DNA of 64,000 nt from Virgibacillus halotolerans (GCF_016908515.1 NZ_JAFBEA010000002.1:1-64000); one strand, 5' to 3'. Positions 8,239 to 18,699 are shown, numbered from the stretch's first letter. Numbers and translations are program-made. Notes: a model not told the origin generated them from the sequence alone.

Positions 8239-9864
8239 GTGAAAACAGCCCAAGTAAAGATTCAGAAAGCGATTGCTAAGGGAGAGACATCACTTGGTAT
8301 CGAATTCGGATCCACTCGTATCAAAGCAGCATTGATTGATAATCAATTTCAAACAATAGCAACTGGGAGCTATGAGTGGGAGAATCGTTTAGAAGATGGA
8401 TTTTGGACGTACAACTTGGTAGATATTGTTACTGGTTTACAAGCAGCTTACAGTGAAATGAAATTACAAGTTGAACGAGATTTTGGAATTACGATTCGCA
8501 CAATCGGCTCTATTGGATTTTCTGCCATGATGCATGGATATATGGCTTTTGACAAAACGGGTGAGCTTCTTGTTCCGTTTCGTACGTGGCGTAATACAAC
8601 AACCAGTATCGCAGCGAAGGAACTAACGGAGTTATTCCAATTCAATATCCCTGAAAGGTGGAGCATTGCGCATCTATACCAAGCAATCTTAAATGAAGAA
8701 AGACATTTGAATCGAGTTGACTATATTACAACTTTAGCTGGATTTATGCATTGGTTATTTTCTGGCGAAAAGACTCTTGGTATTGGAGATGCTTCAGGGA
8801 TGTTCCCAATCGATGAGGCAACAAAAGATTATAACGAAACAATGGTTACGCAATTTGACGAGTTAATTGCGGATAAAGACTTACCATGGACATTAAAAGA
8901 TGTCTTACCGCAGGTTTCTCTCGCTGGTGAACAAGCAGGAGAATTAACTGAAGTAGGAGCAAAGATTCTCGACCGCTCACGAAACTTACAACCCGGTGTT
9001 CCGATTTGTCCACCGGAGGGTGATGCAGGGACAGGGATGGTTGCAACAAATAGCGTGAGAAAGCGTACAGGAAACGTTTCAGTAGGAACTTCTGTTTTTT
9101 CAATGATTGTGTTAGAGAAAGAACTTTCAAAGGTCCATCGAGAAATTGACTTAGTTACTACACCAAACGGTAGTCCGGTGGCAATGGTTCATGTTAACAA
9201 CTGTTCAAGTGACCTTAACGCTTGGATCGGCTTATTCCGCGAATTTTTGGAAGCAATGGGACAAGAGGTGGATACAGATAAATTATTTGAAGTGCTGTTG
9301 AATAAAGCGTTGGAAGCGGACGCAGATGCCGGTGGGTTGCTCAGTTACGGGTATTACTCAGGTGAAAATATAACCGGCTTAGAAGAAGGTCGACCATTAT
9401 TTGTTCGCTCACCGGAAAGTAATTTTAATTTAGCAAATTTCATGCGAACTCATCTATTCTCAGCCTTCGGTGCCTTGAAAATAGGAATGGATATTTTAAC
9501 AAAAGAAGAAAATGTTTCGATTGACGGAATCTTAGCACATGGTGGCTTATTTAAAACGCCTGTTGTTGGGCAAAAAATTGTTGCAGCTGCAATGAATGTT
9601 CCAGTTTCTGTAATGGAAACAGCTGGTGAAGGAGGAGCATGGGGAATGGCTATACTTGCTTCTTATATGAGGGGAAAAAGTGAAAATGAGAGTTTAGAAG
9701 ATTACCTCGATAAAATAGTATTTAAAGATGTTAACGGTAAAGAAATTTATCCTGATCGACTTGACGTTGAAGGATTTGAAGCATTTATCGAACGTTATAA
9801 AAAAGGTTTAGTCATTGAAGAGACCGCTGTAAATCATTTGATTTTAAGTGAACAGGAGGAATGA
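8239..9864 (+). CDS. araB: L-ribulokinase-type FGGY kinase
   Basis: This enzyme phosphorylates L-ribulose with ATP in L-arabinose catabolism. I take GTG 8239 as the start (541 residues) because AGGAAGGGG lies 6 nt before it, while the upstream in-frame ATG at 8215 lacks a site and overlaps a cre-like box. The FGGY fold is clear: N-terminal phosphate loop [14 protein letters not shown], central [16 protein letters not shown], and the adenosine motif [15 protein letters not shown] near the C-terminus. Database annotations of this subgroup often say xylulokinase; the operon with araD and araA decides for ribulokinase. It is followed by araD with almost no gap. Confidence 0.88.
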   Translation: MKTAQVKIQKAIAKGETSLGIEFGSTRIKAALIDNQFQTIATGSYEWENRLEDGFWTYNLVDIVTGLQAAYSEMKLQVERDFGITIRTIGSIGFSAMMHGYMAFDKTGELLVPFRTWRNTTTSIAAKELTELFQFNIPERWSIAHLYQAILNEERHLNRVDYITTLAGFMHWLFSGEKTLGIGDASGMFPIDEATKDYNETMVTQFDELIADKDLPWTLKDVLPQVSLAGEQAGELTEVGAKILDRSRNLQPGVPICPPEGDAGTGMVATNSVRKRTGNVSVGTSVFSMIVLEKELSKVHREIDLVTTPNGSPVAMVHVNNCSSDLNAWIGLFREFLEAMGQEVDTDKLFEVLLNKALEADADAGGLLSYGYYSGENITGLEEGRPLFVRSPESNFNLANFMRTHLFSAFGALKIGMDILTKEENVSIDGILAHGGLFKTPVVGQKIVAAAMNVPVSVMETAGEGGAWGMAILASYMRGKSENESLEDYLDKIVFKDVNGKEIYPDRLDVEGFEAFIERYKKGLVIEETAVNHLILSEQEE

Positions 9865-9866
9865 AG

Positions 9867-10562
9867 ATGCTAGAAAAGTTAAAAGAAGAAGTGTTTCAAG
9901 CGAATTTAGACTTACCTAAACATGGTCTTGTGAAATATACATGGGGTAATGTAAGTGCCTTTGATCGTGAAAGTGGTTTATTTGTTATTAAACCGAGTGG
10001 TGTTGACTACGACACGATGAAAGCAAGTGACATGGTAGTTGTTGATTTAGATGGGAATGTTGTGGAAGGTGATCTAAATCCATCGTCAGATACAGCAACA
10101 CACGCTGTTCTTTATAAACATTATCCTGAAATTGGTGGCATTGTTCATACACATTCCACCTGGGCGACGATTTGGGCACAAGCAGGTCTTGATGTTCCGG
10201 CAATGGGAACGACGCATGCAGACACATTTTATGGTTCTGTCCCATGTGCCCGCTTTTTAACACAAGAAGAGATTGACCGAGGCTATGAAGTGGAAACGGG
10301 AAAAGTTATTATTGAAACATTTGAAGAACGCGGGCTAGATATATTCGCAGTTCCTGGTGTTTTACTTCATGGACATGCTCCATTTACTTGGGGGGAAAAT
10401 GTTCAGTCAGCGGTAATGAATAGTGTCGTACTTGAGGAAGTTTCAAAGATGAATCTATTTACAAGACAGTTAAATAGTTTTGCTGAAGAATTGCCACAAC
10501 GTATTTTAGATAAACATTATCTAAGAAAACATGGAAAAGATGCGTACTACGGTCAAGAATAA
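9867..10562 (+). CDS. araD: L-ribulose-5-phosphate 4-epimerase
   Basis: AraD converts L-ribulose 5-phosphate into D-xylulose 5-phosphate, the last step into the pentose phosphate pathway. The 231-residue class II aldolase-like protein shows YTWGNVSA, the zinc-binding pair in [26 protein letters not shown], and the third His in [12 protein letters not shown] chose the ATG at 9867 because AGGAGG at 9854-9859 is too close to the ATG at 9861. It is transcribed with araB and araA. Confidence 0.95.
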   Translation: MLEKLKEEVFQANLDLPKHGLVKYTWGNVSAFDRESGLFVIKPSGVDYDTMKASDMVVVDLDGNVVEGDLNPSSDTATHAVLYKHYPEIGGIVHTHSTWATIWAQAGLDVPAMGTTHADTFYGSVPCARFLTQEEIDRGYEVETGKVIIETFEERGLDIFAVPGVLLHGHAPFTWGENVQSAVMNSVVLEEVSKMNLFTRQLNSFAEELPQRILDKHYLRKHGKDAYYGQE

Positions 10563-10609
10563 CAACGCTTTACAAAGAAGAAATATTAAACAAAGAAAAG
10601 AGGATCATT

Positions 10610-12034
10610 ATGCCAACATTAATGAAAAGAGAATTTTGGTTTGTAGTAGGTTCACAACAATTATATGGTGAAGAGGCGCTGCAAGAGGTTAAAGCAAATG
10701 CACAAAAGATAACGGATGCATTAAATGAAAGCGGTGTTCTGCCTTATCCAATAAAGTTACAAGAATTAGCAGTAAATACAGAAAAAATTACAAATATCAT
10801 GAAGGAAGTTAACTATCGTGATGAAGTTGCTGGTGTTATTACATGGATGCATACATTCTCACCTGCAAAAATGTGGATTCGTGGTACGAAATTATTGCAA
10901 AAACCATTGCTTCATTTAGCGACGCAATTTAATGAAAGTATTCCATGGAAAACGATTGACATGGACTTTATGAATTTGAACCAATCTGCTCATGGGGATC
11001 GTGAGTATGGATTTATCAATGCTCGTTTAAATAAACAGAATAAAGTTGTTGTTGGCTACTGGGACCGACCAGAAGTGAAACAGGGAATCGCAGACTGGAT
11101 GGATGTGGCAGTAGCTTATAACGAAAGTTTCAATATCAAGGTTGCTCGTTTCGGTGATAACATGCGTAATGTTGCCGTTACCGATGGCGATAAGATTGAA
11201 GCACAAATTCAATTTGGTTGGACTGTTGACTATTTTGCGATTGGAGACTTGGTTCAATATGTCGATGCTGTTAAGGAAGGAGAAATTGATGCTCTATTAG
11301 CAAAGTATGAAGAACTCTATGATTTTGATTATGGGGCGTATAGTAAGGAAGATTGGGAGTCTAGTGTAAGAGTACAAGCTAGCTATGAGATTGCGATTAA
11401 GCGTTTCCTAGATGATGGAGGTTACACTGCTTTTACTTCTAACTTTGAAGATCTATATGGGATGAAGCAGCTTCCTGGTCTTGCAGTTCAGCGATTAATG
11501 GCACAGGGATATGGCTTTGCTGGTGAAGGTGACTGGAAAACAGCAGCACTCGATCGATTGTTAAAAGTAATGAGCCATAACAAATCGACAGGATTTATGG
11601 AAGATTACACGTATGAATTAGCAGAAGGGCAAGAAGCTATTCTGCAGTCACATATGCTAGAAGTTGACCCGACTTTAGCAAAAAACAAACCAAAAATTGT
11701 TGTCTCACCTTTGGGGATTGGTGACAGAGAAGACCCTGCGCGTTTAGTATTTGATGGTAAAGCAGGGGACGGTGTAGTTGTTTCCATGGCTGACTTTGGA
11801 ACACATTTCAAACTATTAATCAATGAGGTTTCTGCATTTGAACCAACAACAGAAGCTCCAAATCTACCAGTAGCACGTGTCCTTTGGGAAGTATTACCTA
11901 ATTTCCAAGATGGTGTTAAAGCTTGGATTGAAAATGGCGGTGGACACCACACGGTTGTTTCACTGAAATTAACAACGGATCAAATTATATCTTATGCAAA
12001 ACTTGTTGGTCTGGAATATGTAGTAATTAAGTAA
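10610..12034 (+). CDS. araA: L-arabinose isomerase
   Basis: AraA isomerises L-arabinose to L-ribulose, first step of the pathway. The 474 residues start [18 protein letters not shown] after a short lead, the family's N-terminus. Metal-site segments are present: [13 protein letters not shown] (Glu), MEDYTYEL (Glu), [11 protein letters not shown] (His) and [10 protein letters not shown] (His) near residue 445. Length is normal (B. subtilis AraA is slightly longer). An AAAGAGG ribosome site precedes the ATG by normal spacing, 47 nt after araD. Confidence 0.96.
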   Translation: MPTLMKREFWFVVGSQQLYGEEALQEVKANAQKITDALNESGVLPYPIKLQELAVNTEKITNIMKEVNYRDEVAGVITWMHTFSPAKMWIRGTKLLQKPLLHLATQFNESIPWKTIDMDFMNLNQSAHGDREYGFINARLNKQNKVVVGYWDRPEVKQGIADWMDVAVAYNESFNIKVARFGDNMRNVAVTDGDKIEAQIQFGWTVDYFAIGDLVQYVDAVKEGEIDALLAKYEELYDFDYGAYSKEDWESSVRVQASYEIAIKRFLDDGGYTAFTSNFEDLYGMKQLPGLAVQRLMAQGYGFAGEGDWKTAALDRLLKVMSHNKSTGFMEDYTYELAEGQEAILQSHMLEVDPTLAKNKPKIVVSPLGIGDREDPARLVFDGKAGDGVVVSMADFGTHFKLLINEVSAFEPTTEAPNLPVARVLWEVLPNFQDGVKAWIENGGGHHTVVSLKLTTDQIISYAKLVGLEYVVIK

Positions 12035-12073
12035 TGTATTGATCCTCTAAGGGAATTCTGCTTTCTTGGAGGT

Positions 12074-12090
12074 AAAAATACGTAAAAATT
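12074..12090 (+). promoter_or_regulatory. Weak AraR box candidate
   Basis: aaaaatacgtaaaaatt has the TACGTA centre with A/T flanks of the AraR box. It lies upstream of the arabinose transporter gene, where AraR control is known in Bacillus. It is weaker than the araB boxes. Confidence 0.4.
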
Positions 12091-12110
12091 GTATATTAGG
12101 TTTTATTATT

Positions 12111-12154
12111 TGTAAACGCAATCTTCTAATTCATGCAATTTGAAAGCGTTTAAT
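12111..12154 (+). promoter_or_regulatory. Two candidate cre sites before araE
   Basis: tgtaaacgcaatct (12111-12124) and tgaaagcgtttaat (12141-12154) each match the cre consensus TGWAANCGNTNWCA at all but one or two positions. A TATACT that could be a -10 lies at 12175-12180. This suggests catabolite repression of the transporter. Confidence 0.6.
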
Positions 12155-12220
12155 AGATGGAAATGAAATAACATTATACTTATAAAATGAGTTTTAAACC
12201 CTTGAGGGAGGGGACTTTAA

Positions 12221-13609
12221 ATGGTTAAAGAAAAGAAAGTTTCAAGTCGGTTTATATATTTCTTTGGGGCTTTTGGTGGGATATTATTTGGATATGATAT
12301 AGGTGTTATGACAGGGGCTTTACCTTTTCTACAACAAGATTGGGGACTTGAAAGTGCTGTAGTAATTGGCTGGATTACCTCTTCGATTATGCTTGGTGCG
12401 ATTTTTGGAGGAGCTATGGCTGGCCAGCTTTCAGATCGTTTAGGAAGACGCAAGATGATCTTAATCTCTGCTGTCGTATTTGTTATTGGCTCTCTTCTGT
12501 CTGGGATAGCACCTCCTGATGGGCATTACTATTTAATTGCTGTTCGTATTTTCTTAGGTATGGCGGTTGGTGCTGCATCTGCATTGGTTCCCGCTTATAT
12601 GTCGGAAATGGCTCCAGCGCATTTACGAGGACGGTTGTCAGGCATCAATCAAACAATGATTGTTTCTGGAATGCTACTTTCATATATTGTTGATTATTTC
12701 TTGAGTGGGCTATCAACAACTATAGCATGGCGTTCCATGCTCGCTATGGCAGCAGTACCTGCTGTGATTTTATTTATTGGTGTATTAAAATTACCTGAAT
12801 CACCACGCTTTTTAATTAAAAATAATAAACTTGCTGAGGCACGTACAGTGCTGAGCTATATTCGTCCTAAAGATAAAATCGAAACTGAAATAAAACAAAT
12901 TCAGGAGATGGCCGAACGAGAAAGACTGGCAAGCCAACAGACCTCATTGGGTACAATGTTTAGCGGTAAATATCGTTACTTACTCTTCGCCGGAGTGGGT
13001 ATTGCTGCATTTCAACAATTCCAAGGTGCGAACGCAATATTTTATTACATCCCTTTAATTGTAGAAGAAGCAACGGGAAGTGCTGCGAGTTCAGCTTTGA
13101 TGTGGCCAATTATTCAGGGAATTATTCTCGTTTTAGGTTCATTACTATTCTTGGTGATTGCTGATAAATTTAAGCGTCGTACACTCTTAACATTGGGTGG
13201 AACAGTTATGGGGCTGTCTTTTATCTTTCCGGCAATTTTGAATGCTGTGATTCCAAATACAAATCCGATGATGATTGTTGTATTCCTAAGTATTTATGTA
13301 GCATTTTATTCCTTCACATGGGCTCCTTTAACATGGGTTATTGTAGGAGAAATATTCCCATTGATGATTCGGGGACGTGCATCAGGATTGGCATCATCAT
13401 TTAACTGGCTCGGTTCTTTCTTAGTTGGATTGATGTTTCCAATTATGACAGCTTCCATGCCTCAAGAAGCTGTCTTCGCGATCTTTGGAGTGATTTGTTT
13501 ACTTGGAGTTCTCTTCGTCCAAGTTCGAGTTCCGGAAACACGTGGATATACTTTAGAAGAAATTGAGAAAATCGGAGAAAGAAAACAAGCGAAGCGTAAT
13601 AGTGCGTAA
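12221..13609 (+). CDS. araE: Arabinose:H+ symporter-type MFS sugar porter
   Basis: This is a twelve-helix sugar porter (MFS SP family) of 462 residues, nearly the same length as B. subtilis AraE. Family motifs are GGILFGYDIGVMTGAL in helix 1, DRLGRRKMIL between helices 2 and 3, PESPRFLIK after helix 6, and PETRGYTLEEIE at the C-terminus. The QQFQGANAIFYY segment of helix 7 forms part of the sugar site. It follows araBDA and has its own regulatory region with cre sites and a weak AraR box. Arabinose as substrate is inferred from context; xylose or galactose transport is possible too. GGGAGGGGAC precedes the ATG. Confidence 0.85.
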   Translation: MVKEKKVSSRFIYFFGAFGGILFGYDIGVMTGALPFLQQDWGLESAVVIGWITSSIMLGAIFGGAMAGQLSDRLGRRKMILISAVVFVIGSLLSGIAPPDGHYYLIAVRIFLGMAVGAASALVPAYMSEMAPAHLRGRLSGINQTMIVSGMLLSYIVDYFLSGLSTTIAWRSMLAMAAVPAVILFIGVLKLPESPRFLIKNNKLAEARTVLSYIRPKDKIETEIKQIQEMAERERLASQQTSLGTMFSGKYRYLLFAGVGIAAFQQFQGANAIFYYIPLIVEEATGSAASSALMWPIIQGIILVLGSLLFLVIADKFKRRTLLTLGGTVMGLSFIFPAILNAVIPNTNPMMIVVFLSIYVAFYSFTWAPLTWVIVGEIFPLMIRGRASGLASSFNWLGSFLVGLMFPIMTASMPQEAVFAIFGVICLLGVLFVQVRVPETRGYTLEEIEKIGERKQAKRNSA

Positions 13610-13661
13610 ATAGAACTTTGAGGTTAGTGGGAGAAATATAAAAAACAAGAGATCTATATTC

Positions 13662-13695
13662 GGTCGGAGTTGGATTCATACTCCGACCATTTTTA
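13662..13695 (+). terminator. Intrinsic terminator after araE
   Basis: Perfect arms ggtcggagt and actccgacc with a 9-nt loop, followed by atttttaaaa. Confidence 0.85.
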
Positions 13696-13750
13696 AAATT
13701 GAATCTTATTTATCGGTGATATCTAGTATAAATGATACTTTATACCTCTG

Positions 13751-14160
13751 GGCCATTGTGGTCGAGTGGGCGGAAGGATAAAGGTTGCACAATTTGAACT
13801 GGTTAATCAAACTAAAACAATCATATTTATGGTGGGCACGGTACAAATGATTTAATCGTGTCGTTTGGGAGGCCACATTTTTAAAAGGAAGATGAAGTAG
13901 GAGTGGCACTCCATTATCTAAGACCAGATGGGGAGAAGGTTACCCTGGAAATGTAGATGTAAGTGGTACTCCGTTTGATTTTACTGGGGAGTGAAGTAAA
14001 AATCGGGAACTATCTCCAGTCATCCGCAAAGTATTTTACTAGAACGAGGATACGAGCATCCGTTTCTTCTAGACAGTAAACATTATGAAGAAATCGTACT
14101 TTAATAATCTGATAATCGCAGAAAATTAACAGTGGAAATAGATGTGATCGATGTTGTTGT
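13751..14160 (+). pseudogene. galM: Aldose 1-epimerase (GalM) pseudogene, heavily decayed
   Basis: Pieces of GalM appear in order but in shifting frames: GRVGGRIKVAQFELVNQ (about 13760-13810, cf. GRxxNRI), NRVVWEATFLKG (about 13855-13890), VALHYLRPDGE then after a shift GYPGNVDV (13905-13960, a hallmark GalM motif), GTPFDFTG (about 13965-13990), RGYEHPFLLD (about 14047-14075, cf. GGYDHNFVLD) and RRKLTVEID (about 14118-14145). The family length is about 340 residues, so large internal deletions have occurred. It lies just behind the arabinose genes, where a mutarotase would make sense. Confidence 0.8.
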
Positions 14161-14255
14161 TACTTAGGTAATGGACTAGGGGAAGAGAGTTCAAAAACAC
14201 TTTATTTTTAAGTATCAGACTCGTACTTCGTATTTAATATCTTTTAAATTAACTA

Positions 14256-14372
14256 TTGACATTAAAATGAAATCGTTTTATCATATATGTAATGGGTTAC
14301 ATATTGACCTTGTTTTTAAGAACAATATGTGAACTATTTTATTTTTTTAGTGTTATGTAACCCGTTACATAA
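14256..14372 (+). promoter_or_regulatory. Promoter with two LacI-type operators and a cre
   Basis: TTGACA (14256-14261), 17-bp spacer and TATCAT (14279-14284) form a promoter. A cre-like tgaaatcgttttat (14268-14281) fills the spacer. Two operators, tatgtaatgggttacata (14286-14303) and ttatgtaacccgttacataa (14353-14372), share the TATGTAAC/GTTACATA dyad about 68 bp apart, and the second lies just before the ribosome site. This arrangement suggests DNA looping by the LacI-family protein encoded directly downstream. Confidence 0.85.
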
Positions 14373-14392
14373 ACGCGAAGGTGGTTTTTCTT

Positions 14393-15388
14393 ATGTCAAC
14401 AATAAGGGATGTTGCCAAGTTGGCAAAGGTTTCTGTCGCTACAGTTTCACGAGTTATTAATGAAAGTGGATATGTAAATGTAAAGACAAAGCAAAAAGTG
14501 GAAGAAGTAATAGAGGAATTAGATTATCGGCCAAATGATGTTGCACGTAGTCTTTTTAAAGGTAAATCGAAAATGATTGCTTTATTTGTTCCTGATATTA
14601 TGAATCCATTTTTTCCAGAACTAGCTAGAGCAGTAGAGGACATTACTAATAAACATGGGTATACATTCATTTTATGTAATACAGATAATGATAATAAAAA
14701 AGAAATGGCTTATATGAATGCCCTTTTACAAAAATCAATTGATGGAATGATTCTAGTATCAAATACGATGACGGCAAGTCAAATTAAAGATACTAAAGTT
14801 CCAATTATATCTCTTGATAGAAAAACAAGGTCTGATTTAATTTCTGTTACCGTAAACAATCGGGAAGGTGCAAGACAAGCGGTTGGATATATGAAAGAGC
14901 TAGGTTGTAAGCGCATTGCCCATATTGCTGGGCCCGATAGTGCAAGTAGTGCTAGAAGCCGAATGGAAGGTTACTTAAATGAAGTACAAGAAGAGAAGTG
15001 GTTTTCAAATAGTTTCATCCGCGCAGGAAACTATTCAATTGATGAAGCCTATAAAGTAACGAAAACATTATTGAAGGATAACCCTAATATAGATGGGATT
15101 TTTGTAGCAAATGACTTAATGGCAGTGGGTGTGTTAAAGGCTGCTGCCTCATTAAAAATCAAGGTACCAGATGAATTATCGGTTATAAGTTTTGATGGTA
15201 TCAAGTTAGGTGAAACGACATCTCCGGCTTTAACAACTATGGCGCAGCCAATTTATCATATTGGGAAAAGAGCGGCTGAAATACTTCTTGAGAAAATTGA
15301 AAAACCAGGAACAGTAATTCAATCAGAAGAACATCAAGTTCAACTAATTATACGGGAATCCACGCGGGAAAAGAGGTTGAAGGAATGA
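14393..15388 (+). CDS. rbsR: LacI-family regulator of the nucleoside/ribose operon
   Basis: This 331-residue repressor has the LacI helix-turn-helix at the start (TIRDVAKLAKVSVATVSRVI) with the hinge DYRPNDVARSLFKGKS, then a periplasmic-binding-type effector domain ending in ALTTMAQPIYHIGKRAAEIL. I chose ATG 14393, which has GAAGGTGG upstream, over the GTG at 14381 that lies inside that site. It is first in its operon and probably represses itself through two dyads at its promoter. RbsR is the best fit by similarity; the actual effector may be ribose, ribose phosphate or a nucleoside. Confidence 0.85.
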   Translation: MSTIRDVAKLAKVSVATVSRVINESGYVNVKTKQKVEEVIEELDYRPNDVARSLFKGKSKMIALFVPDIMNPFFPELARAVEDITNKHGYTFILCNTDNDNKKEMAYMNALLQKSIDGMILVSNTMTASQIKDTKVPIISLDRKTRSDLISVTVNNREGARQAVGYMKELGCKRIAHIAGPDSASSARSRMEGYLNEVQEEKWFSNSFIRAGNYSIDEAYKVTKTLLKDNPNIDGIFVANDLMAVGVLKAAASLKIKVPDELSVISFDGIKLGETTSPALTTMAQPIYHIGKRAAEILLEKIEKPGTVIQSEEHQVQLIIRESTREKRLKE

Positions 15389-16278
15389 ATAAACATCCTC
15401 GTGTCTGTGTTGTTGGCAGTATTAACATGGACATGGTTACCACAACGAAAAAAATGCCTAAACAAGGAGAAACCGTTTTAGGGGAAAGCTTTAAAACTTA
15501 TCCGGGAGGAAAGGGAGCTAATCAAGCAATTGCAGCTGCTAGGCTAGGTGCAAATGTATCAATAATTGGTGCTGTCGGTGACGATACTTTCGGCAGAAGT
15601 CTTTTAACTCACTTTCAATCAGAAGGTATAGATCAAGAAGGTATTCAAGTGATTCCTAACATATCAACTGGAATTGCTACGATTATTTTATCAGAGAATG
15701 ATAACCGAATTCTTGTATCTTCAGGCGCTAATGCTAAATTGACACCTGAAATAGTAAATGACTCTCACGAGTTGCTTTTAGCTAGTGATGTGATACTTTT
15801 ACAATTTGAAATACCAATGGAGACAGTGCAATTTACAGTTGATTTTGCGTACAAACATCAGATTCCAGTCATCATCAACCCAGCTCCTTTTCATGAAATA
15901 CCAGAAGATATATTAAAAAAGGTAACTTACTTAACGCCGAATGAGGTTGAGTTTTTATCAATGACTAACATGCCATTATTTGAATCAATTAAAAACAAAA
16001 TGATTGTCACCAAAGGAGAACAAGGAGTTCAGTTTGTAGCATCTTCTGGTGTACTTGAAACCATTCCAGCATATCAAGTACATGTAAAAGATACAACTGG
16101 AGCCGGTGACACATTTAACGGGGCACTAGCAACAGAACTTGGTAGAACGAAATCGATTGATGAGTCTGTGCATTTTGCAAATGCCGCTGCAGCCTTATCA
16201 ATAGGGAGACTTGGAGCACAGGGAGGTATGCCAATGAGAAAAGATGTTACAAGATTTATAGAAAAAGTAAAAGCTTAA
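15385..16278 (+). CDS. rbsK: Ribokinase (PfkB family)
   Basis: It phosphorylates ribose at O5 with ATP. The 297 residues carry the PfkB signatures: VVGSINMDMV at the N-terminus, GGKGANQAIAAARLGA near residue 43 and the catalytic DTTGAGDTFNGAL near residue 235. The ATG overlaps the stop of the preceding regulator (ATGA), indicating translational coupling. Downstream is a nucleoside hydrolase whose product ribose would be its substrate. Confidence 0.92.
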   Translation: MNKHPRVCVVGSINMDMVTTTKKMPKQGETVLGESFKTYPGGKGANQAIAAARLGANVSIIGAVGDDTFGRSLLTHFQSEGIDQEGIQVIPNISTGIATIILSENDNRILVSSGANAKLTPEIVNDSHELLLASDVILLQFEIPMETVQFTVDFAYKHQIPVIINPAPFHEIPEDILKKVTYLTPNEVEFLSMTNMPLFESIKNKMIVTKGEQGVQFVASSGVLETIPAYQVHVKDTTGAGDTFNGALATELGRTKSIDESVHFANAAAALSIGRLGAQGGMPMRKDVTRFIEKVKA

Positions 16279-16323
16279 AACGATATTCAATAAATAAATT
16301 CGAAATTTTCAGGAGGAAATGAA

Positions 16324-17244
16324 ATGACTAAAAAATCTATCATAATCGACACTGATCCAGGAATTGATGACGCAGTTGCATTAGCTATAGCTTTGTTTAG
16401 TGATGAATTAGATGTTCGATTGATCACGACAGTTAACGGTAACGTAAATCTTGAAAAAGTAACTTATAATACGCTTCGTCTTCTTCAATTTTTTGATAAA
16501 GAAGTTCCTGTTGCTAAGGGAGCCGAAAAACCTCTAATAGCAGAACCAGTGGATGCAAGCAATGTTCATGGTGAAACAGGAATGGATGGTTATATCTTTG
16601 AAGAACCTGATAATAGCTTGTTATTGGACGAGCATGCTGTGAATGCTATGTATAAAGAAATTATGAATAGCAATGAGAAGATTACTCTTGTTCCAATTGG
16701 TCCTTTAACAAATATAGCATTGCTTTTAAAACTATATCCTGAAGTGAAAGAGAATATAAATGAAATTGTTTTAATGGGTGGATCAACAGGTCGTGGAAAC
16801 GTTTCTGTTATGGCTGAGTTTAACATATATGCGGATCCAGAAGCAGCGAAAATCGTATTCTTAAGTGGTTTACCAATAGTGATGGCGGGACTTGATGTAG
16901 GTCTAAAAGCATTAGTTTATCCAGAGGATAGTGAATTATTAAAAGATATGAATGACACAGGTAATATGATTTATCATTTATTTAAAAAGTATAGAGGCGG
17001 CAGTTTTAACAAAGGTCTAAAAATGTATGATAGCTGTGCCATAGCCTATCTTTTAAAACCAGATTTATTTGAAACGGTTGATACCTTTGTGGATATAGAG
17101 CTGAATGGAGAACTAACCAAAGGTACAACTGTTGTTGATTTAAAAGGCTATTTGAACCAGGAAAGCAATGCAAAAGTTTGTTTAGATATAAATGGTGCTG
17201 AATTTAAGAAATGGTTTATGGAAAGCATAAAAAAATGTAAATAA
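16324..17244 (+). CDS. Ribonucleoside hydrolase (IunH family)
   Basis: It hydrolyses nucleosides to ribose and free base. The 306 residues have the calcium-binding IIDTDPGIDDAVALAIAL at the N-terminus, the NVHGETGMDG motif near residue 80, VPIGPLTNIALLL near 124, EFNIYADPEAA near 165 and a late Asp (YDSCAIAYLL) in place of the usual HDP segment. AGGAGG lies before the ATG. It sits between ribokinase and a permease, so the operon would take up and split nucleosides. Base preference (purine or pyrimidine) cannot be read from the sequence. Confidence 0.92.
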   Translation: MTKKSIIIDTDPGIDDAVALAIALFSDELDVRLITTVNGNVNLEKVTYNTLRLLQFFDKEVPVAKGAEKPLIAEPVDASNVHGETGMDGYIFEEPDNSLLLDEHAVNAMYKEIMNSNEKITLVPIGPLTNIALLLKLYPEVKENINEIVLMGGSTGRGNVSVMAEFNIYADPEAAKIVFLSGLPIVMAGLDVGLKALVYPEDSELLKDMNDTGNMIYHLFKKYRGGSFNKGLKMYDSCAIAYLLKPDLFETVDTFVDIELNGELTKGTTVVDLKGYLNQESNAKVCLDINGAEFKKWFMESIKKCK

Positions 17245-17277
17245 ATGCGTTTGACCATTTAAAGGGGGGGATCACCT

Positions 17278-18699
17278 ATGTTAGATAACATCATCATGTA
17301 CGGTTCAGCATTATTAGCTGTTGCGGTAATTGTTTATATGCTTATAAAAAAGATGGATATTAAGATGGCTTTATTCCTTATGGGGATTGTTTTACTATTC
17401 ATTAGTCTCTTTATGGGTAACGATATTGTACTTAAAGACTTTGAACCGACAGGGTCTATACTCTTGGATCCATTGCAAGTCATCGTGCAACAATTTAAGT
17501 CGACTTTAACTTCAGCTGGTTTAATCATTTTAATACTTGGTGGATACACAGCTTATATGTCGTTTATTGGAGCGAATGATTTAACCGTCCAAATGTTAAC
17601 AAAACCGATTAGCAAAATTAAGTCTGTCTATGTGTTAGTACCTATTATATTTTTAATAGGAAATGTATTAGCACTAGTTATCCCAAGTGCTTCTACTTTA
17701 GCTATTTTGCTTTTGGCAACATTATATCCTGTATTAAAAAAAGCAGGGATGTCTACTTTAAGTATAGCCGCAGTTATAGCTACTTCTGCAACCATTGTAC
17801 CCACACCACTTGGAAGTGACAATGTGGCTGTTGCAGAAGAGTTGGCAAAGCATGCAGCTTTTAGTGATTTAACAGTTACCCAATATGTATTTAGTTATCA
17901 CGCTATTATTTCTTTACCAACATTAGCTTTTATTGCGTTAGTTCATTATTTTTGGCAAAAGAGAATGGATAAAAAAATTGCAAATGTAGAATCAAATGAA
18001 GAAGTTGAATTAGAAGAATTCAAAGAAATTAAAGGTAGTAAACTATTTAAAACAGTTTATGCTATCTTACCAGTATTCCCAATCATTATTCTGTTAGCTT
18101 CATTTATATTAGAAATCACAACTCATACAAGTGTTTCAATAAGTGTAGAGATTGCTGTACTAGTTTCCTTTATATTGGCTATTATTTGTGAGCTTATTCG
18201 TCATAAAGGAAGCAAGGACGTTTTAGCGAATACGGAAAAATTCTTCTCAGGTATGGGAAATATGATATCCGTTGTAGCTCTATTAGTAGCCGCTTCCGTA
18301 TTTGTTGCAGGACTACAATCAATCGGTCTTATCAGCACATTGCAACAATCAATGGAAAACATACAAGGACAAGGCTTTGACGTTATTCTACCATTGATTT
18401 TGGTTGGATTTACCGCATTAATTGTTATCCTTAGTGGTAGTGGTATTGCTTTATTCTTTGCGATGATCCCACTAATAGTTCCTTTAGCCGATGCAGCTGG
18501 AATTAGCCCAATTGCAGTTAGTGTACCGATGGGACTTGCTGGAAACTTATTTAGATCCGTTTCTCCAGTTGCAGCAGTAGTATTGATCATAGCTGGTACG
18601 CTAAAAGTTGACCCACTAAATATTATTAAGAGAACTTCAGTTCCAATGATATCAGGTGTAATATTTATGTTTGTGTTATCAATGATTGTTTTCTTATAA
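17278..18699 (+). CDS. DcuC-family permease, probable nucleoside transporter
   Basis: This integral membrane protein of 473 residues has about twelve hydrophobic segments and a charged loop near 235-260 (NEEVELEEFKEIKGS). It resembles the DcuC/YfcC branch of the ion transporter superfamily (GNVLALVIPSASTLAILLLA, IVPTPLGSDNVAVAEE, ILSGSGIALFFAMIPLIVP). DcuC proteins move C4-dicarboxylates, but the operon with a nucleoside hydrolase and ribokinase argues for nucleoside uptake. The assignment of substrate is inference. A terminator follows. Confidence 0.75.
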   Translation: MLDNIIMYGSALLAVAVIVYMLIKKMDIKMALFLMGIVLLFISLFMGNDIVLKDFEPTGSILLDPLQVIVQQFKSTLTSAGLIILILGGYTAYMSFIGANDLTVQMLTKPISKIKSVYVLVPIIFLIGNVLALVIPSASTLAILLLATLYPVLKKAGMSTLSIAAVIATSATIVPTPLGSDNVAVAEELAKHAAFSDLTVTQYVFSYHAIISLPTLAFIALVHYFWQKRMDKKIANVESNEEVELEEFKEIKGSKLFKTVYAILPVFPIIILLASFILEITTHTSVSISVEIAVLVSFILAIICELIRHKGSKDVLANTEKFFSGMGNMISVVALLVAASVFVAGLQSIGLISTLQQSMENIQGQGFDVILPLILVGFTALIVILSGSGIALFFAMIPLIVPLADAAGISPIAVSVPMGLAGNLFRSVSPVAAVVLIIAGTLKVDPLNIIKRTSVPMISGVIFMFVLSMIVFL

